A DNA stretch of 60,000 nucleotides from Takakia lepidozioides (Eukaryota; Streptophyta; Takakiopsida; Takakiales; Takakiaceae), in NCBI GenBank assembly GCA_030704615.1, contig CM060733.1, positions 16,866,001-16,926,000 on the forward strand, in the 5' to 3' direction. A program made the translations under genes and the position numbers. Positions 44,287 through 56,900 of the stretch are shown in pieces (position 1 is the stretch's first letter; each line of letters begins with the position of its first letter). The notes beneath the pieces are model-generated. The model saw only the letters and a list, made by a program, of their open reading frames with translations. It was not told where the DNA came from and ran no database searches.

Positions 44287-47200
44287 TCAACTGCATTGCC
44301 TGATTGGTGCCACTGTGGCTCCAGAGGTGGCCCCTTGTTGCAGCTCAGGTGGTAAAATAGAAGCATTTCGGTCGAGTAGCCTTGTCTGCAAGTCAGTCTG
44401 ACTACCACCTCTCCTGGGCTGCCCGCTTCCTGTGCTGAATGCCAGTCCTTGTCTGCCAGTTTGAGGGGTTGCACTAGGGACCCCTAAGACCCTCCCTTGT
44501 CCTGGAAATCTCTGTAGCAATAAAAATCACTGTTGACGCACGTAAGCAGCTTAATTGCAGAACCAGAGTGTCGAAGAAAAGGTTGAGTACTTACACCTAA
44601 AACTAACTTAATGGTGGAGGATCATTTCTACGCCAAACTCTGCAGATAAGGCACCTAGGATGTCTGTTGCAAGTGACAGTAGATTGGGACTACCAAGCTA
44701 CTACGCAATCTAAGTCTTTCATAAGAAATTGCTGAGACTGCAGGCTCGCTCAGACTTTAGCAAATCTCTGCAAATTGCTGACCAGCCTTCACCGAGAACA
44801 TAGTCACATGTCACCAGGATCAAGTCATAATCCTTGCATTGGGATCTGAATGCTCCCACCTCACAGTAAGTTTGTCAAGTTCAGCGCCATATGTATTTCA
44901 AGACACGCCCCCAAATCTATGCATGTGTGTCCTCTCACAAGAGTCAGATCACATACACCCCTCCTAATGTCTGATCATACAAGTCAAATCCGAAAGAGGT
45001 GGTGTTGTCCATAAAGAGCTCCAGGTTGCAGCGAACCTCATCTATTGGAGGCTCCCGAGGTTGTGGCATCCATGATTGCAAGCTGCCCACTGCCCTCCCA
45101 AACACTGGGCCACCGGCACTGCTGCCCATGTAAACAAATGCTCAGTTAAACTTGAGATAGATTGCCATCCACCGTATCACAACCTTCCCTTTCCTCTAAT
45201 CTTGAGAAAGACAGTCACAGGGACACAGACGACTTCACATGACAGCTATGCTGTGAGGACAGATGATCTTGACTCAGTTTGATTAGTCAAAATTCAGTAC
45301 ATAAAATATACAACGGGTACGGAATATACCTGGGTAATGAATATGAAGGAAGAGAAAGAGAAGTGCCAGTGCCGCCTCCAACAATGAAACCGGGTCTCCT
45401 TGCAAGTGGTGCCTGTTAGATTACCGACCTCGGCTATAAGACTGGGAATGCCTCCACCTAGAATTCCCCCCTCGTCTACTTCCGCTTCCTCCTCTTTCCG
45501 TTTTCCTTCTACAACGCCCCAGGAAATGCAACAAGGCCTATGTGCACATAGGCAGTTGGCAGCTCGCCAACTCATTTCCGGTTCTAGGAAAACATTGGAA
45601 AAGAGGCAAACTACAAGATGCTGTTGGATGTTTAAGTGACCTCAATATGGCTCTTTCTAACACAACTGCTAGTATGTACGTAAGCACATGATACGATTGC
45701 ACCTCTCGACTAGTCTCAGCTGAAGCTCAGGGAAGCAGTTTGAAGCAAGCAGCTCGATGAAGCCAGCTGCTTCCTGTACTAAAACTCAGGAGCTTAGCCA
45801 TGTCATTGTACAGTTCATACATATGTGGAAGTTTCTATCTTGACTTCCCCTTCCCAAGTCAATTGAGATCAGAAATTATGAAATACCCAGGTCCTGAAAA
45901 ACTGCTTCTGCAGATTGTTCACGAACACAATCGTTCGATCTGAAGTGGTCCTGTCCTACTTCACCGCGGCTTACTTGCAATTCTCATTGCAAGATGAGCG
46001 GCAGACTGTACTGATCCTGAAATGGGTGAAGTCCCAACGAGCAAACTTTGTGAATTGAAAAATGGACAAGGAGCTAAAAAAACGAAAACTCACAAGGACT
46101 CTTGACACTTCAATGGCTGAATATTTTCCAGAAGGGAGCATCAGCATCTTGAAGATGCCAAATGTATCTGCGACCAGGGTGCACATGTGTGCATTAGCAT
46201 TACAACAAGAGCTGGACTTCCAGATCTGTCTTAAAGGAAAGATAGAATGCTAGCTAAATCTGTGATTAGTTTCATGCCGGGTTTCACGCCCTCTTTCAGG
46301 TTGCTACCCATGTCAGTTTATCTTTAGTTCCTTTCGAGGAGCTCCGGTACTGGGTGAACAAAGAACCCATATGATCACCCTGAATTTTCCCATCCACATG
46401 TGGACTTCAAACTCTCCCTCTCACCTCCAAAAAAGTGCTCGAGAAAAGGTTTGAAGCACGAAAGGGAACAGACATGCAAAGCCAGATATGATGCCGCTAA
46501 GATGACCGAGCAGTGAGGCCCTAGGCATTGTGAGCTGCAACAGTATCATGAGCACCACTGGATACCTGCACACCACATTCTAGCCTCTTGGAGTGAGAAC
46601 CCCAATGACAGCCTACTAGATGAGTCTTTGCAAGCTAGCGACATTTGATAGTAACCCTTCCAACAGTCAACTCAAACTGATAAGCTTTGATAGGCTAATA
46701 CCAACTTGCAAGCATATTTCTGCCCAAAGCTCCGATATCAGCAGTCTGGTGTGTGTAAGTGGTACAAAGATTCACCATCCAAGTTACGAAAACAGACCAG
46801 AAAGATTACACTTGGGTGCTTGAAGCTCTCTCCTCTCAAACAAGCATACACTTTCCCTTTCTATTGGTTAGTCTGGCCAATTTGCCAGATCATAGTAATA
46901 TAGGCTGAAACAGTGAATCATTAGGAGAATCCATACCACTTTGCTGGCACTGTGAAAAATCCAAAGACACTGCACACAAACACCACTCACTCAGTCTACC
47001 TTTGTGCTTTCTGCAGCAACAGCACCATATAAAATTCTGTAGATATAAATTGGGCCAGAAAACAGAAAGAGGCCACGCATACAGAGTGCATGGTTGACCG
47101 ATGCACTGCCCCATACCACTAGAAGGATTCCAACCATCTGTGGGACACCTAGGTAACACATGGATTTTGCATGATCTAAAACTTAAAGAGTAAAAAAAGT

Positions 47201-48054
47201 ACTAGCTCTTGTCGAGAAGAGCTGTAAAGTGCCATGTGACTGTGTGTGAACAGAGCGAAAAGCCAGCCATGGTGATCCAACGCTGGCCAAGCAAGAAAAA
47301 AGGCATTTTTATGGACAAGGGTAAATATAGCAAGGAAAATAGAAGTGGGCACCTGCGATTCGGGGATGCACTTAGGCTGGTTTCAATGACAACCATAGCA
47401 AAAATGATACCAGAGAAGCCAACGCCACATCCATCGAGCAGGCTCTGATACCCACGTACAGGGTTGTAGGCTGCCACATAAGCTAGCAGAATCTGAACAA
47501 GGGCATTGCTGGAGGCTAATAGAAACAGAACGTGGAGATAGCGAACAGAGCCTAGGAGCCGCTCCAGGCCACTGCCGATGGGGACCAATGCCAGCATGTT
47601 GAACACAACGTGTAAGATTGAGGCGTGAAAGAGCACTGATGTGTACGGCCTGTACACTGCATCCGTGCCCCTGGTACTCTGAGAGTTAGAATTCAAAACT
47701 TGGGGTTTACTTTCAACCAAACACCTTATCTGGTATCAGCGGGAACCTTATGAAACTAATGAAGTCCTCAATTATCATTCCATTCTGGAACACTCGCAGC
47801 GCAGGAGCCAAGCATTACGGGGATCCCATAGACAAGATCAAGTGGGCCACACCTTGCAAATGGGTAACAACAGCTGATGGCGAGAAGCAGACTTTGCTGA
47901 AGGAATCATATCCCAGTAGCAGTGTAGCAACATAAACAGCAGCACACAGCAACACCACTCCTGCTGTTACAGTTGGCACTGATGCCCACCACTGGCTTGT
48001 TTGGGTGCTCAAGTTTGCCTGCCACCCACCAACATTGGCTTGCTTGGTTGACAA
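44287..48054 (-). CDS. Rhomboid-type intramembrane serine protease, RBL15-like
   Basis: Rhomboids cleave membrane proteins within the bilayer with a Ser-His dyad. Exons on the minus strand join in phase: 48054-47853, 47656-47353, 46969-46937, 46565-46474, 46167-46094. They then continue as 45398-45330, 45121-45037 and 44511-44287. One short exon between 46094 and 45398 was not found. The start is MSTKQANVGGWQANLSTQ, followed by TSQWWASVPTVTAG. The core reads YRPYTSVLFHASILHVVFNM, a GxxxE-like LERLLGSVRYLHV loop, and GVGFSGIIFAMVVIETSLS with the catalytic Ser in GFSG. Then come SVFGFFTVPAKWYP and SLLGHLSGIISGFAYTFG with the catalytic His. The tail RPGFIVGGGTG, GRAVGSLQSWMPQPREPP and RFPGQGRVLGVP matches plant RBL15. 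The usual C-terminal UBA domain was not seen; the last exon reads to a stop at 44287. Confidence 0.85.
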
Positions 48055-49427
48055 GATGAGCCCAAATCCTCAAAATCTCAAGTCCCATAGTGTGATCAGC
48101 ACTTGGGTCAAATTCTGCTATAATATCAGGCAGACTTGTGCGGATTTGTGGACACAAACGTCCTTCATAGTGTTGGATGAGTGATTAGCATGTGGACGCA
48201 TCTTAAGTTATGAATCAACTTCCTGCACCGAGATTGTTGGAGTCTCACCCAGGTTCAAGCAAAATGAAAAAGCGTTACAGGCCAATTGTACGATATTGGT
48301 GGGAAACCAGAACATACTTAGGGTTAAGGGGAGAATTTCGATCTTCGATTTCCAAACGAAGGCCTGGGATGTTCTGCTGCAGCGCACTTGTGACAATCAG
48401 TATACATTATGGCATACCTGTTGAAATTGTTTGAGGATTTGTCCGTGACAAATTAACATAGGTAAGCATTTCAGTGTGACGTGCGGGAACTCTACTTCCA
48501 ACGTGCGTCTGAAGGGGTGCCGAGGCTAATGTCTCCAGAAGCTTTGATCCTAGTTCCCACATCTTGCTGAATTTCATCGACAAGTCTTCAGGCTTGCAGG
48601 ACAATGTTACGTAACTCCGACCAATCCAGGCTTTCCCAGACTCAGAATACTGGAAAGGACATGTGCCATAAAATCTCTACAGTAGTAACAGGGAACCATT
48701 TACTTAGATGAGGCAAAATGCCATGGGAAGTGAGAGAAAGCGAGGGGGAGAAGGCATGAACCTCTGTGACAACGTTCCTCATATCCTCGGCCGCCTCCTC
48801 CCCCGCCAGCTTGGCTTGCTACCTTTGCAGAAGATGGAAACTGGGAGGGACACACCCGCGCCCAACAAATACTAATAAATCACACACACACCCACCGACA
48901 CTCTCCTTGTGAGCACATTGAAAGCATAACACCATCACCAATCTGGCAACCGTGAAAGCTAGAAAGAGGAACTACAGGAGCTAATTCATGGCCGCCTGCG
49001 CTCTCGTTCAACACTACTGAGAATCCAACCACCCAAGAGCTGCAATTTGCAGGACCCATCAACGGATTGCTCACGATGTCACTCAAAACGTGAATTAAGA
49101 AAAGCTGGCGCTGTTTCTTGGCTTGGTAGTTCCAAGACCGCAGCCCATTTGGTGGTCCACTGGCACGTGGCTACATTGAGGCCGGAGATCTGCAATGCAA
49201 CCGCCTGCGCCGGTGGTTGTGCGTTATCGCATCTCTGTGCTTAAGAAACACCGGACTAGATTCGGACTTGCGGATAGAGAGAGGGAGAGAAGAAGAGAGA
49301 TTGCGGAACCCAGTTGGAGGAAAGGAGCAAGAGTACAGCTTTTGTCGCAAGAAGGTTTGGGGGAAGAGATAAGGAGTTGGGTTATCACAGGATTGATACT
49401 ATCATATAACAAGCGGGGCCAGGGGGG
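48055..49427. promoter_or_regulatory. Divergent promoter region between rhomboid and thioredoxin x
   Basis: About 1.4 kb separates the two start codons, which point away from each other. A CACGTG G-box at 49164-49169 lies about 260 bp before the thioredoxin ATG and could serve light control of that plastid gene. No other recognisable gene or element; the purine-rich GAGAGAGGGAGAGAAG tract near 49277 may be leader sequence. Confidence 0.4.
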
Positions 49428-51279
49428 ATGGTGTTCTCACAGGTGGTGTCTGGTAGTGCTGCTGGAGCAGAGCTGGTGCAATTACCTCGCTTCCAGGATT
49501 TCCACACCGCACATCCACATAGGGGGAAAAACCGCAGTGTGATAAGGCTGGCCAGCAGCAACAGGAATCAAATTACATGGAGGTGGCAGCAACGATGTCT
49601 GGGGCAGCGAAGGATTGAAGAGAGGGGAAGGAGGAGGGGGGCGGTAGGGCCACAATGCAAGGCGCCCAGCATTGGAGAAAAGGAATTTCATGAGGTTGTG
49701 ATCAATTCGGATCTGCCCGTGCTGGTGGACTTCTGGGCAGGTTGGTGTGGCCCTTGCAAGCTCGTTGCGCCTCTCATGGACTGGGCTGAGAAGGTCACCC
49801 ACTCTGCCCTATCTGTGTCTATTTGACCTGAGCACAATTTACAAGAACAACATTTTGAACCTGTATCCTGGGCTGCAAAGCTAGCATCATAGCTTTTAAG
49901 GACGTCTCTCTGCCTCTTTTCTCTATCTGTTGCCAGAAAAGCCACAGCATTTGTTGTCGTTTTTAAAGAAATGACAGTTGTGGTGCTACCGTGACAATCT
50001 TTGTCAAAATCTGGAAGGCGGCAATCCACTTTAGTTTCGGAGGGAATTCCCAGTTGGAGCAAGACTGCAGCAATAGTAGTGGGTACCATTTGGCTCTTTT
50101 TTCTGCTCCTTGCAAACCAGGTGCAGGGTAGCTCTATCTTTGACTGTGCTTCCTGAGAGCTGGAAGTTATCACTATGAGGGTGTTAATAATGCAAGTGTA
50201 GCTGGGCTGCCCAATTTGAGCAACTCTGTAGTATGTGGTTGCTTCATCTTTCAGCCTGCTTGTTGTCGATTCCTACTGTTTTCATCTTAACGAGGGCTTT
50301 TGAGGGTGCAATCTCTCCCACAACGCAAGAGTGAGGAGCAGAGATGCACCCTAATTCATGAAAATAGTACCCCAGCATTCCAGTTTGGAGGGATAAAGAA
50401 AGAGCTTCACTACTTATCACTGTCTCAATCATACAGTGGTTTTGATGCCAGAAGGGATGACCCAGTGTGTTTCAGGTCAAGAAGGGACAGACATTCAATG
50501 CATTTCACCCTAACCTAATGAGAGCTTGAGTCTTCTGGTCAGCTCCTGGTTCTTTATGGCATAGACCTCTCAGTAGTACTCAAGTTTACAATATATAAGA
50601 AAAGGCCCAGGCCCTCCTGATGCCTAGTTTTTGGGCAAATCACACACAGCAGATTGATGCTTGTGTGAAGGGATTTCTAGAGGATATCTGGAAACCCGGA
50701 TTAATTCTATATATGAAGGCAAGTCTTACTACCAACGTCAGCCCCTGACAGAGGTAGGTTCTGTCCCTTTTGTTTCCGCTCAAACTGGGCGCGGGGTCAA
50801 TGCCACAAGGCTACGGCAAACAATGTCTTATGAGTACAATATATAAGAAAGGCTAAACAATTTAGTGGAAAATAATGGTTGCCCCCTAAATTTGAGTAGA
50901 TACCTTGTGCATTGCTCATTGGGGATGTGCCTGCCTTTGGCAAGTTCGTCCTGGTGATATAACCAATGGGATGTATGAACATTATGAGGAGAATTGCTGC
51001 TAGAATCTAGTTCGTTGTTGACCATGGTTGTGGATGCTTTGCCGACTGTCTGTGGTTTCCTTATGCTGGCAGGAGTACCATGGAAAGTTAAAGGTCGTGA
51101 AGATAGAGACGGACCACAATCAACATCTGGTGGAGGCGTATAAAGTCTACGGCTTGCCCACCCTTCTTTTGTTTCAAGGAGGAGAAGTGGTCCCTGGCAG
51201 CCGGCGAGAAGGGGCCATCTCAAAAGCCAAGTTGAAAAATTTCTTGAGTGAAATACTTCCAGCACTTGCAGCTACTTGA
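49428..51279 (+). CDS. TRXX: Plastid thioredoxin, x type
   Basis: Thioredoxin x is a stromal dithiol reductase that mainly serves as electron donor to 2-Cys peroxiredoxin. Two exons, 49428-49793 and 51073-51279, give 190 aa. Residues 1 to about 80 are Ser/Arg/Gln-rich and poorly structured, as a transit peptide should be. The fold begins at [20 protein letters not shown]. The redox site is WCGPC at 106-110 ([20 protein letters not shown]). The second exon has [20 protein letters not shown] with the conserved cis-Pro in GLPTLLLF. It then has [18 protein letters not shown], which is diagnostic for the x type. No earlier in-frame ATG was found, which fixes the start. The 1.28-kb intron contains a copy of the dispersed repeat at 50649-50850. 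No damage seen. Confidence 0.93.
50649..50850 (-). repeat. Half unit of the HCF173-intron repeat inside the thioredoxin intron
   Basis: On the minus strand it reads ATAAGACATTGTTTGCCGTA, GCCTTGTGGCATTGACC, CCAGTTTGAGCGGAAACAAA and CAGAAACCTACCTCTGTCAG, then TCCTCTAGAAATCCCTTCAC and CAAGCATCAATCTGCTGTGT. These match the first part of the units at 11731-12790 and 57641-58010. Confidence 0.8.
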
Positions 51280-51726
51280 ACCAACTTGGGTGTTGCCTAG
51301 TTTTTATTGGTCCTATGCAATTCCTGTATAATGATATTTGTCCAGAATGCTGTTCTCGCACTTGCAGCACCAATGCTGTCCCAAGGCTGAGCTCTTCTCT
51401 TTCCTCAAGCTCTCTGCTCTTACTTTCACATTGTTACAAGCATCAGTCAGGTCATGGGAATAACAAGATTTCTCTCTTGCAGTTTGCAAGCCACAACAGA
51501 TTGCGTAATTCAATTTAGTGTAAGATACAGTTGCAAGCTGTGCAGTCTTGTCTCTTGATTGTACGAATCACTTGAACAAAATACTTAGATGGTTCACTCT
51601 TGAAAGAAATCCAAGCTAAAATGTTACTTGCTTACAAGCTATAATGTGGTTTCACTTGTAATGCCACCCTGAGATCAGCTTCCCCCAAGGCAAATCAACA
51701 CAACCTACTTTTATGCAGCCCTTCAC
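51280..51726. other. Thioredoxin x 3' region
   Basis: 3' untranslated and spacer DNA; no further feature recognised. Confidence 0.4.
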
Positions 51727-52555
51727 AACAGTTGCAAATCCTGTTGTTTGCTGAATACAATCTGGTTTCTCAATTGTAAAATATGTTCCTCATCAGTGCC
51801 TTGAGATCTTTGAAAATTGAAGAGCCGGGTGACCAGACTGCCGCAAAAAACCAGACAGCGCCCAGTAATACCTGATTTAAAATTAGAGCCCGACCTGAGA
51901 GAGAGCATTGCTCCTAAAAGCAAGCTTATGGAGGTTAGCAAGTAAAGACTGGATACTACTATGATCAGAAAGATCATGAACAATCAGATTCCCTAGGAAG
52001 GAGTGCAACCCTCCAGGCTGCAACCAGTTAAGACCCACGGATTGACCCCAAGAGAAAGGGGAACAGGGGATGACTTTAGAGAGCAGCCCAACGTACTTGG
52101 ACCAATTAACCCGCAGCCCCTTTGCATCTGGGAAAAGAATAAGGCCTCACAAGCACGAGAGAGATTTTCCCAACAAGAATTATTCAACAGGCGGACATGG
52201 AGACCTTTATGTTACAGCAACCATCAGGGAAATTGACCCTCCATCAATGTCTTGCCTGCTGCCCCAGTGTAGCTGCAGCAACGAGAAATAAGAAGGCAAT
52301 TAACACGCATCCTTGCCTTACTGAGCTCTCAAAGGGGAAGGATCTAGAAACAATACCATTTACTATCACCTGGATAATACCACTATCGAAGACCCTTTCA
52401 CAGTCCAGCATTTGGAAAGCAAGATTCTGGCTGGAGATTCCACATGGCTCAGGGCCGGCCTCATGAGCAAACAGAATGTTATCTAAAACCATTCTGCTTT
52501 TTTTAAATCCCGTCTGCTCAGACCTATTTTGGGAAGAAGGCATGATTGACCTCAC
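51727..52555 (-). pseudogene. L1-type LINE reverse transcriptase remnant
   Basis: On the minus strand the upstream RT blocks are visible: FKKSRMVLDNILFAHEA, then after an internal deletion LAFQMLDCERVFDSG, then VNGIVSRSFPFESSVRQGC. The last corresponds to the block before the catalytic YADD motif. Downstream the frame continues in broken pieces (LGVNPWVLTGCSLEG) to about 51727. The catalytic motif is missing. A short decayed L1 copy, unrelated to the RLE-type LINE at 2698. Confidence 0.75.
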
Positions 52556-52809
52556 TACTCACTACAGCCAAGGCCTTCTCAATGATTTTGCAGGAGGAAA
52601 CATAAGGATAACAGGATATGAGTCTGAAGGCGGAACGAGGGACAAGCAGGCAGCAGCGGGGGAGACTGGGCCCCCCCTTCGGACCAAGTCCAACCCAATT
52701 CTCAAACTAGTGAATTCCACCACAAGTGAATCCCACAGACCTTGCCGTTATTAGGGCAACGTGGCAGCCTCTGACCTCAGATAAGGGGGTCCAGGCGCCG
52801 GGGGGACGC

Positions 52810-52901
52810 CACGTGGATTTTGGAACAGTGCCAAGTCGTCAAATCCGCCACGTGCTCCATCTGGGTGGTTTGGACGGTGGACGTGGCGAAGTTACTATAA
52901 A
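52810..52901 (+). promoter_or_regulatory. Promoter with two G-boxes and TATA box
   Basis: CACGTG occurs at 52810-52815 and 52849-52854, with a further ACGTGG near 52881 and TATAAA at 52896-52901. Transcription would start near 52925-52930, about 1 kb before the first coding ATG, implying a leader with an intron. Paired G-box/ABRE-type motifs suggest light or abscisic acid control; this is inference. Confidence 0.5.
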
Positions 52902-53943
52902 AGTCACTAGTCACTACGCAGACACGAGGCCCCGGTGTCCGGTCACGAGTCACGAGTTTACCGGTTGCTGACCAGCAGCCTACTTACTAGTAACTTACGA
53001 CTCTGTCTGCGAGAAGAAGAGAAGAGAGAGCGAGGGAGACGAAGCAGCGCAGGGCAGCAAGCCACAGCGTCGCTTAGGTTTGCTCCATTGCCACTCCTCT
53101 TTCTGCGGATTTCTCTTTGTATTCTTGTCTCGGTTTCGGGTTCTTACGATGCCGTTTAGTGTCTTTGTTGCTGGGGTTTCAGGAAATTAGATATTGAGCA
53201 TATTGTGCGCAGGGTGGACTTTTTCTTGTTTCCGATCCTGTAATTGGGGGAGGAAGGGAGGGAGGGGGGGAAGGGGGGGAGGGATGTCGTGCTATGTGTT
53301 AGTGCTGTAATTGTCTTACTGGGATGGAGGTTCTGCCTATAACGCCACACAATGGTTTGAGGCTTTTGTGGTGGTGTGAACACGCACTGAAGGTGTCTTT
53401 ATCGATGCTTTGTTGTTCAGGAAGTGGGGTTGAACGTAATCTCTGTTCGCTGGAATTTAGGCCATTCAGATATAAATTTCTTAGTACAAAGAACGTACGT
53501 TTAAATAGGACTTGGCGGGGCAGTAGGAGCTTGAATAGTTACTGAATATGGGGCGTACCTTGCAGCTGAAAGGAGCATTCGTTCTACTGCACTTCAAAAG
53601 AATTGGTTTGAATCTGTTTAAATGTCACCAGGAATGACGTCAGCATGGTCAGGGAGGGACCGCAGGAGTTACAGTCTGCTTGAAATCCGAATTGCAAGTA
53701 GTATATTTATCTGTTCTACAAAGAGTTCCAGTGGAAAACTACTGGAAGGAAGATAATATGATCCTCGGGGACTGGCTGGTCACCCTGAAGGTGGGGATTC
53801 TGGCAAGTTCAACAGGAGCTTCATGTCTCTAATCAATTTTCCTCTTCTCTGTCATCTGACTGGGGATCTATTGTACGACAAAGTGCACTAGTTGTGAATT
53901 TATATGCCAACTTGTGAAGCCCCTTTAAAGTAGGAAGTGCACG

Positions 53944-56900
53944 ATGGCAGGGATGTCTGAGATCTTGGATCCATTACAATTTGTCGAACCAGAGTTCCTG
54001 TTGGAGGACCCATTTGCTGCTGAGGAGGGAGCTAGAACACTCCCGTCACCATCCGCTGACCGAACTTGTGATGTGCTGCTTTGGTCGCTAGAGCAAGTTA
54101 GAAGTTGGTTGGAGCATAGTGTGCCTTTCGAATATGCTCGTTTGCAAGGTGGTATTTTTGGCTTTGCTGCAGCATTTTAATTTAATTGCCAGAAGATAGT
54201 CATGGAGTGGCCTATGCTTCTGGTTTTGTTCGTTCAGGTTCATGCAGATCAGACAGTGGTCAAGCCCTTTTGCTATATGTTCACATGAGAAAGTAAAAGT
54301 TCGTAGGGTTCAACACAATACTGGCTGCTGAGCATACAGCTTGTTGATATGGCTGCTATTGGGTTGAGTATGCCATGTAGAGCGCTGCTGGCTTTCCACT
54401 GTTGGAGCCCATGGGAAAGTCTGTTGTTCCTCACTAGTTGGGATAGCTGTCAGTGGAGACGTTCTTGGACTACCATATTTCTTCAAAACCAGACAATCAT
54501 TAGTGGGAGGTGTGGTGTCTGTTGCTATCTCTCTTCTACATGCATTATCTCAGTTTGATTCATAGATCCTTCAGGGGTAGTTTTTTATACCTTCGGGGTC
54601 GATTGGATCAGGACAAACATTGTCTGTACATTTAGAAAAGTAACTCTACCACTGGAGGTGGTTCCATTGGTATCTTTGGTCAGCTATAAACTGTCACAAG
54701 AGGGGAGGGTTTGGTAATGATGTCTGTTCACTGCTGCTGAGTCTGTATTTGTCTCTCTGTTTGGGCAGAGTTGGCGCATGTGTTTTATAAGGAAGGTGTC
54801 GATGGCTTGAGCCTGCTGACACTGCAGCGTAGCCACCGTGCCTGTGTTGGAATGAGTGATTCTGAATGGCTCCTACTTAAGGTTTGTGTCTGCTGGCTTG
54901 CATCGTTAGCCCAGCTCCAGCTCTCAGTTAGTTCCTTAAGTTGTCTGGCGTTACACCAGATGGGATTCACTATATCCTGATTGGTACTAGACCTGAAAAT
55001 TGTATTACTTTCAAATCTTAGTGTAACTGAGTGTGTCACTGACTTTTCCTTGTGCATTTTGTTGCGCTTTAAGATCATCAGGACCAACCGGCATTACCAG
55101 TCTACAGTGTCTCTGAAGAGATGACAATGAAATTGGCCAGGCTGGCAGAGATGTATTAATGAACGGTGGATGGATGCGGGTGGCAGGCAGCAAGAAGGTG
55201 GCTCATGGCCCGGGGCAATAGGCCCTCGACCCCTCCCTTGAAAGCAATCACAGCTCAAAATACTTCCCTCATGACACCCCCTAGTACACCACCAAGCACC
55301 AGGTATATTGTGCAAATGGCCTTTTTGCAGTCAGCATTGTCATTACAGTCTGTAGAACCAACTTGGTGCAAAAATCAATAATCCACAGCACCTTCAGTTT
55401 GCTATAGAGGCTAATCTGTAACGTCTGCTACAAAAAAATAGCAGCTTTTTATATATAAATGACCTTGTTTTTCTTCATCATGTTACATGGGCTTTCACTG
55501 CCTCTGCTTCTGTTGCTGTCTGCTCTCCATCACCTGCTTTAAGGCATGCGTTGCATGCATGCTGACAGTTGGAAGGCAGTTGTGCAGTGTCTGGAGCCTA
55601 GTTTAACCTTGTCATTGGACAGGACATCGGTTTGAATTTACTGAGAAGTCACCTTTGGTGTCTGAGTAATATGTTTCCCTTGGCACTCACAGTGGTTTTG
55701 TCAGTGGAACCTTTAGGTCAGCTGATATGTTTTGTCTGTCTTTGAATAACAGTGGCGGGAGCATAAGTAAGAGTCAAGAGAGGCCAGCACTGCTATCCCC
55801 TCGAAAGCAGTGGAGTATCCCAAGCCTGAAATGGGTCTCTGCAAAAGATGAGCAGGTTGGCATACCATGGTATGACATTGCCTGCTGGTTTGTTTTTCTT
55901 TCATAATGAACTTGGTATCCAATCTGCCAACTCAACATATGCCACTTTGCTCCCCAATGTCTTACTCATATATCATGTAGATTGTGTCCATGTGGATGGG
56001 CGTGAAGATGAGCTCCTTCCTTTTCCTGTGCAGTTAGAGGCTTTGGAAAGGGAAGTGCAGTCGTTGCGAGGAGAAATTGTGAGTTCAGAGGAGAGGGAGA
56101 CCACACTTCAAGCTCAGTATGTCCATTCCTTTCCTCCACTCCCTCTCACACAAGACTTTGACAAGCACCTTCTGCAACTGTTCAGTGTGGAAAAATCCAC
56201 ATCTTGAGATAAGAGTGTGCACCACTTAATAGGGGGTTGACTAAGAGTTATGATGTCGTTGTCAAACAGAGTGGACCATGTTGATGTAGTGCTTCGGACT
56301 GCGCAGCTTGCAGGCTACCTTGAAACACGTATGGTGAGTTCTACTTCTAATGCAAACATAGTTATTGAAAGACTCATCTTTTTGGTTATAGGCAGTTTCA
56401 CGAGTACCACAAAATGCACCACAGTTTGGAAAACTGGACCCCCCTGTTATTTTGGTGGTGGGTTTTACAGCCATAGGGCACTCAACATGAGCGAATTACC
56501 AAGGAGGACAGACCGTAGAGTCAATCAAGGATTAAAATTCTCTTGGGTGCCCATCAGTGTGGGGGTCTTTGGCAGAACTACTCACAGAGGGGAGGGAGAG
56601 TTGGTTTAATAGCACAGTGCTACTTGCATGATGAGATTGGAAACATTAAAGTTCAATCTAAGGGAGCCCCTGTTACAAGTTGCCTCAAAATCCGACACCA
56701 CCACCCTACATCTTGGAGAGCAATGTGGAGTGATGCATTTGATATCCAGCTTAAAGCAGGAGCCCTGAACTTATAGGTGGAGGCCTGATGTCTTGGGCAG
56801 AGATGGAAGGCTTTGCCAGGCGAACCACCAGTTGACGAGACCGACGTCGATGATTGGGTGCTCCGGTTTCTTGTGTTGCGTGGCTCCTCTATCTGTTTCT

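Noticed and set aside
45294-45575. Minus-strand frame of 93 codons
   Set aside because: Different frame from the rhomboid exon at 45398-45330, which is supported by phase and by the RPGFIVGGG match.
49195-49542. Upstream plus-strand frame of 115 codons before thioredoxin x
   Set aside because: Different frame from the thioredoxin fold, no family resemblance, and overlaps the transit peptide; taken as leader sequence.
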